Of a DNA stretch of 64,000 bases, positions 63,011 to 64,000 are shown piece by piece. The translations under genes and the position numbers were made by a program. Position 1 is the stretch's first letter. Each line of letters opens with the position of its first letter. Origin of the DNA: Panonychus citri (lineage: Eukaryota; Arthropoda; Arachnida; Trombidiformes; Tetranychidae); contig NW_026515500.1 in assembly GCF_014898815.1 (NCBI RefSeq), positions 1,666,812-1,730,811 on the forward strand, read 5' to 3'. Below the pieces are notes generated by a model. The model did no database searches, was not told where the DNA came from, and saw only the letters and a list, made by a program, of their open reading frames with translations.

Positions 63011-64000
63011 TTAGTTTTTACTCTTTCGTTCAATCAATCTTTTAATTGTACGTCGCATAGAAGAGACAGATGAAAAAGAAAACCAAACACCAAGATTAAT
63101 AGCAGGATCTTTGCAAATTCTTTCAATTAGATAATCAGGATTCTGGAAATGATCAAGAATAAACAAAATGAATGAATTTGAGTTGTCAACAAGAAAAAGT
63201 TAACTGAACCTTCAAATAAACTTACTATTAGGAAGTTTTCAATATTTTGTAGTACATAAAGTCCACAGTCGAAGTCGTTAATTTGCTTAGGTAACTTGAG
63301 ATACATTTCAGGCATTGAACTTTCACTAAAATTTTTCTTAGTCGTTTTCTTTGATTCCCATTCTTTAGCTAGAAAGTGTCGTAATGGTGCGGCTAATCCA
63401 CATCTACTATGAGCACTTTGCGTCGAGTCCATGAAACATATACAAGATCTAGAGAAAGAGAGAGACGAAATTTCAAGAGGATCTGAGTTAAATTTAAGAT
63501 TAAATGAAATTGATTCAATACCTTTTGGGATATTTTCCAATCACTTCAATAAATTCATCTCTACTTGGATAGCAAATGACTGCAGCAAACCAATGGCCGT
63601 TTTTATTAATTGGGATAATTATAAAGTCTTTCTCGAAGATATTTGTACCTTTAGTGTATTTCTTGACCCTATTGTAGCATCTATCAGAAAGTCTGGATAA
63701 TTTTGAGACATCAGATAAAAAGGGACGAAAAAAATAGAAATTCAAATATCAGATGATTTATGTTGAAAAGATGACAGAAGAAAAACACTCGACAAATGGT
63801 AAATCGACACTAACACGTACGGTTCATTGTTTTGAGTTTGAGCCTTTGATTCTCGAGCTCTATGAGTGAGGTTGTAATAAAAAAGTGTATCGAATATATG
63901 GATTCTATCGGCTATTCTCCGTGCTATCAAATTCTTTTCCATGAACCTATGGAAGGGATGAATATACGCATTAGAATACCAACAATTTTTACAAAGGTTT
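63011..64000 (-). CDS. SENP6/7-like SUMO protease, copy G (Cys kept; 5' part beyond window)
   Basis: Only the four last exons lie in the window: 63946-63821, 63692-63522, 63448-63226, 63142-63011, with an open acceptor at 63947 leading out of the window. Exon phases and lengths (126, 171, 223) follow the other copies. His (GHW), Asp (CFMDS), Gln (LPKQ) and, unlike A-F, the nucleophile Cys (codon TGT, FDCG) are all present. It differs in detail: FMEKNL for YIEKDL, ICYPSRDEF for ICYPRKVPF and a short basic tail (ERKSKN). With copy P it is one of two copies here that could be active. PH-like units cannot be judged. Confidence 0.75.

Noticed and set aside
42140..63946. Array copies as retroposed (intronless) genes or as a bacterial-type gene cassette
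   Set aside because: All copies keep the introns and phases of copy P, so DNA-level tandem duplication is the better explanation.

Overview
This is AT-rich eukaryotic nuclear DNA from an animal. GT-AG introns split most genes. The recognisable genes are metazoan: an SNX-BAR sorting nexin, a DM+DMA-domain Dmrt transcription factor, mitochondrial ribosomal protein uS17m (mRpS17) and SENP6/7-type SUMO proteases. Base composition, long (CT)n/(GA)n tracts and gene style suggest an arthropod, perhaps an acariform mite. That is an impression from style only. No rRNA, tRNA, CRISPR or prokaryotic-type operon was seen.

Layout, left to right. 1-8.8 kb: no recognised exon. 8.8-16.8 kb (-): sorting nexin, last exon not found. 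18.1-20.7 kb (+): an intact seven-exon SENP6/7-like protease (copy P) with all four catalytic residues. 21.4-21.9 kb (-): small two-TM protein with CxxC pairs. 21.9-31.2 kb: non-coding with simple repeats. 31.2-39.8 kb (-): Dmrt gene of the DMRTA/dmrt99B type with a 6-kb intron. 41.1-41.5 kb (+): mRpS17. 41.5-42.1 kb: gene relics, including a rearranged piece of the Dmrt gene.

42.1-64.0 kb (-) is the striking part: a head-to-tail array of seven paralogues of copy P (named A to G from low to high coordinate; G runs off the window). Exon lengths and phases follow copy P closely. A, B, C and E carry two tandem copies of the N-terminal PH-like unit; P, D and F carry one. His, Asp and Gln of the Ulp1/C48 active site are kept in every copy. 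The nucleophilic Cys is Ser in A, B, C, D and E, Gly in F, and Cys only in G and P. A, D and E still have uninterrupted spliced reading frames (675, 485 and 652 aa), so they look like maintained pseudoproteases, possibly SUMO-binding decoys. B, C and F have frameshifts.

The array also records its own history: a 3.8-kb near-identical tandem duplication (B/C), a stray terminal-exon relic at each duplicated junction, mosaic tracts that suggest gene conversion, a PH-like duplication that turned former 5' leader into coding linker, and a Tc1/mariner-type MITE between E and F.
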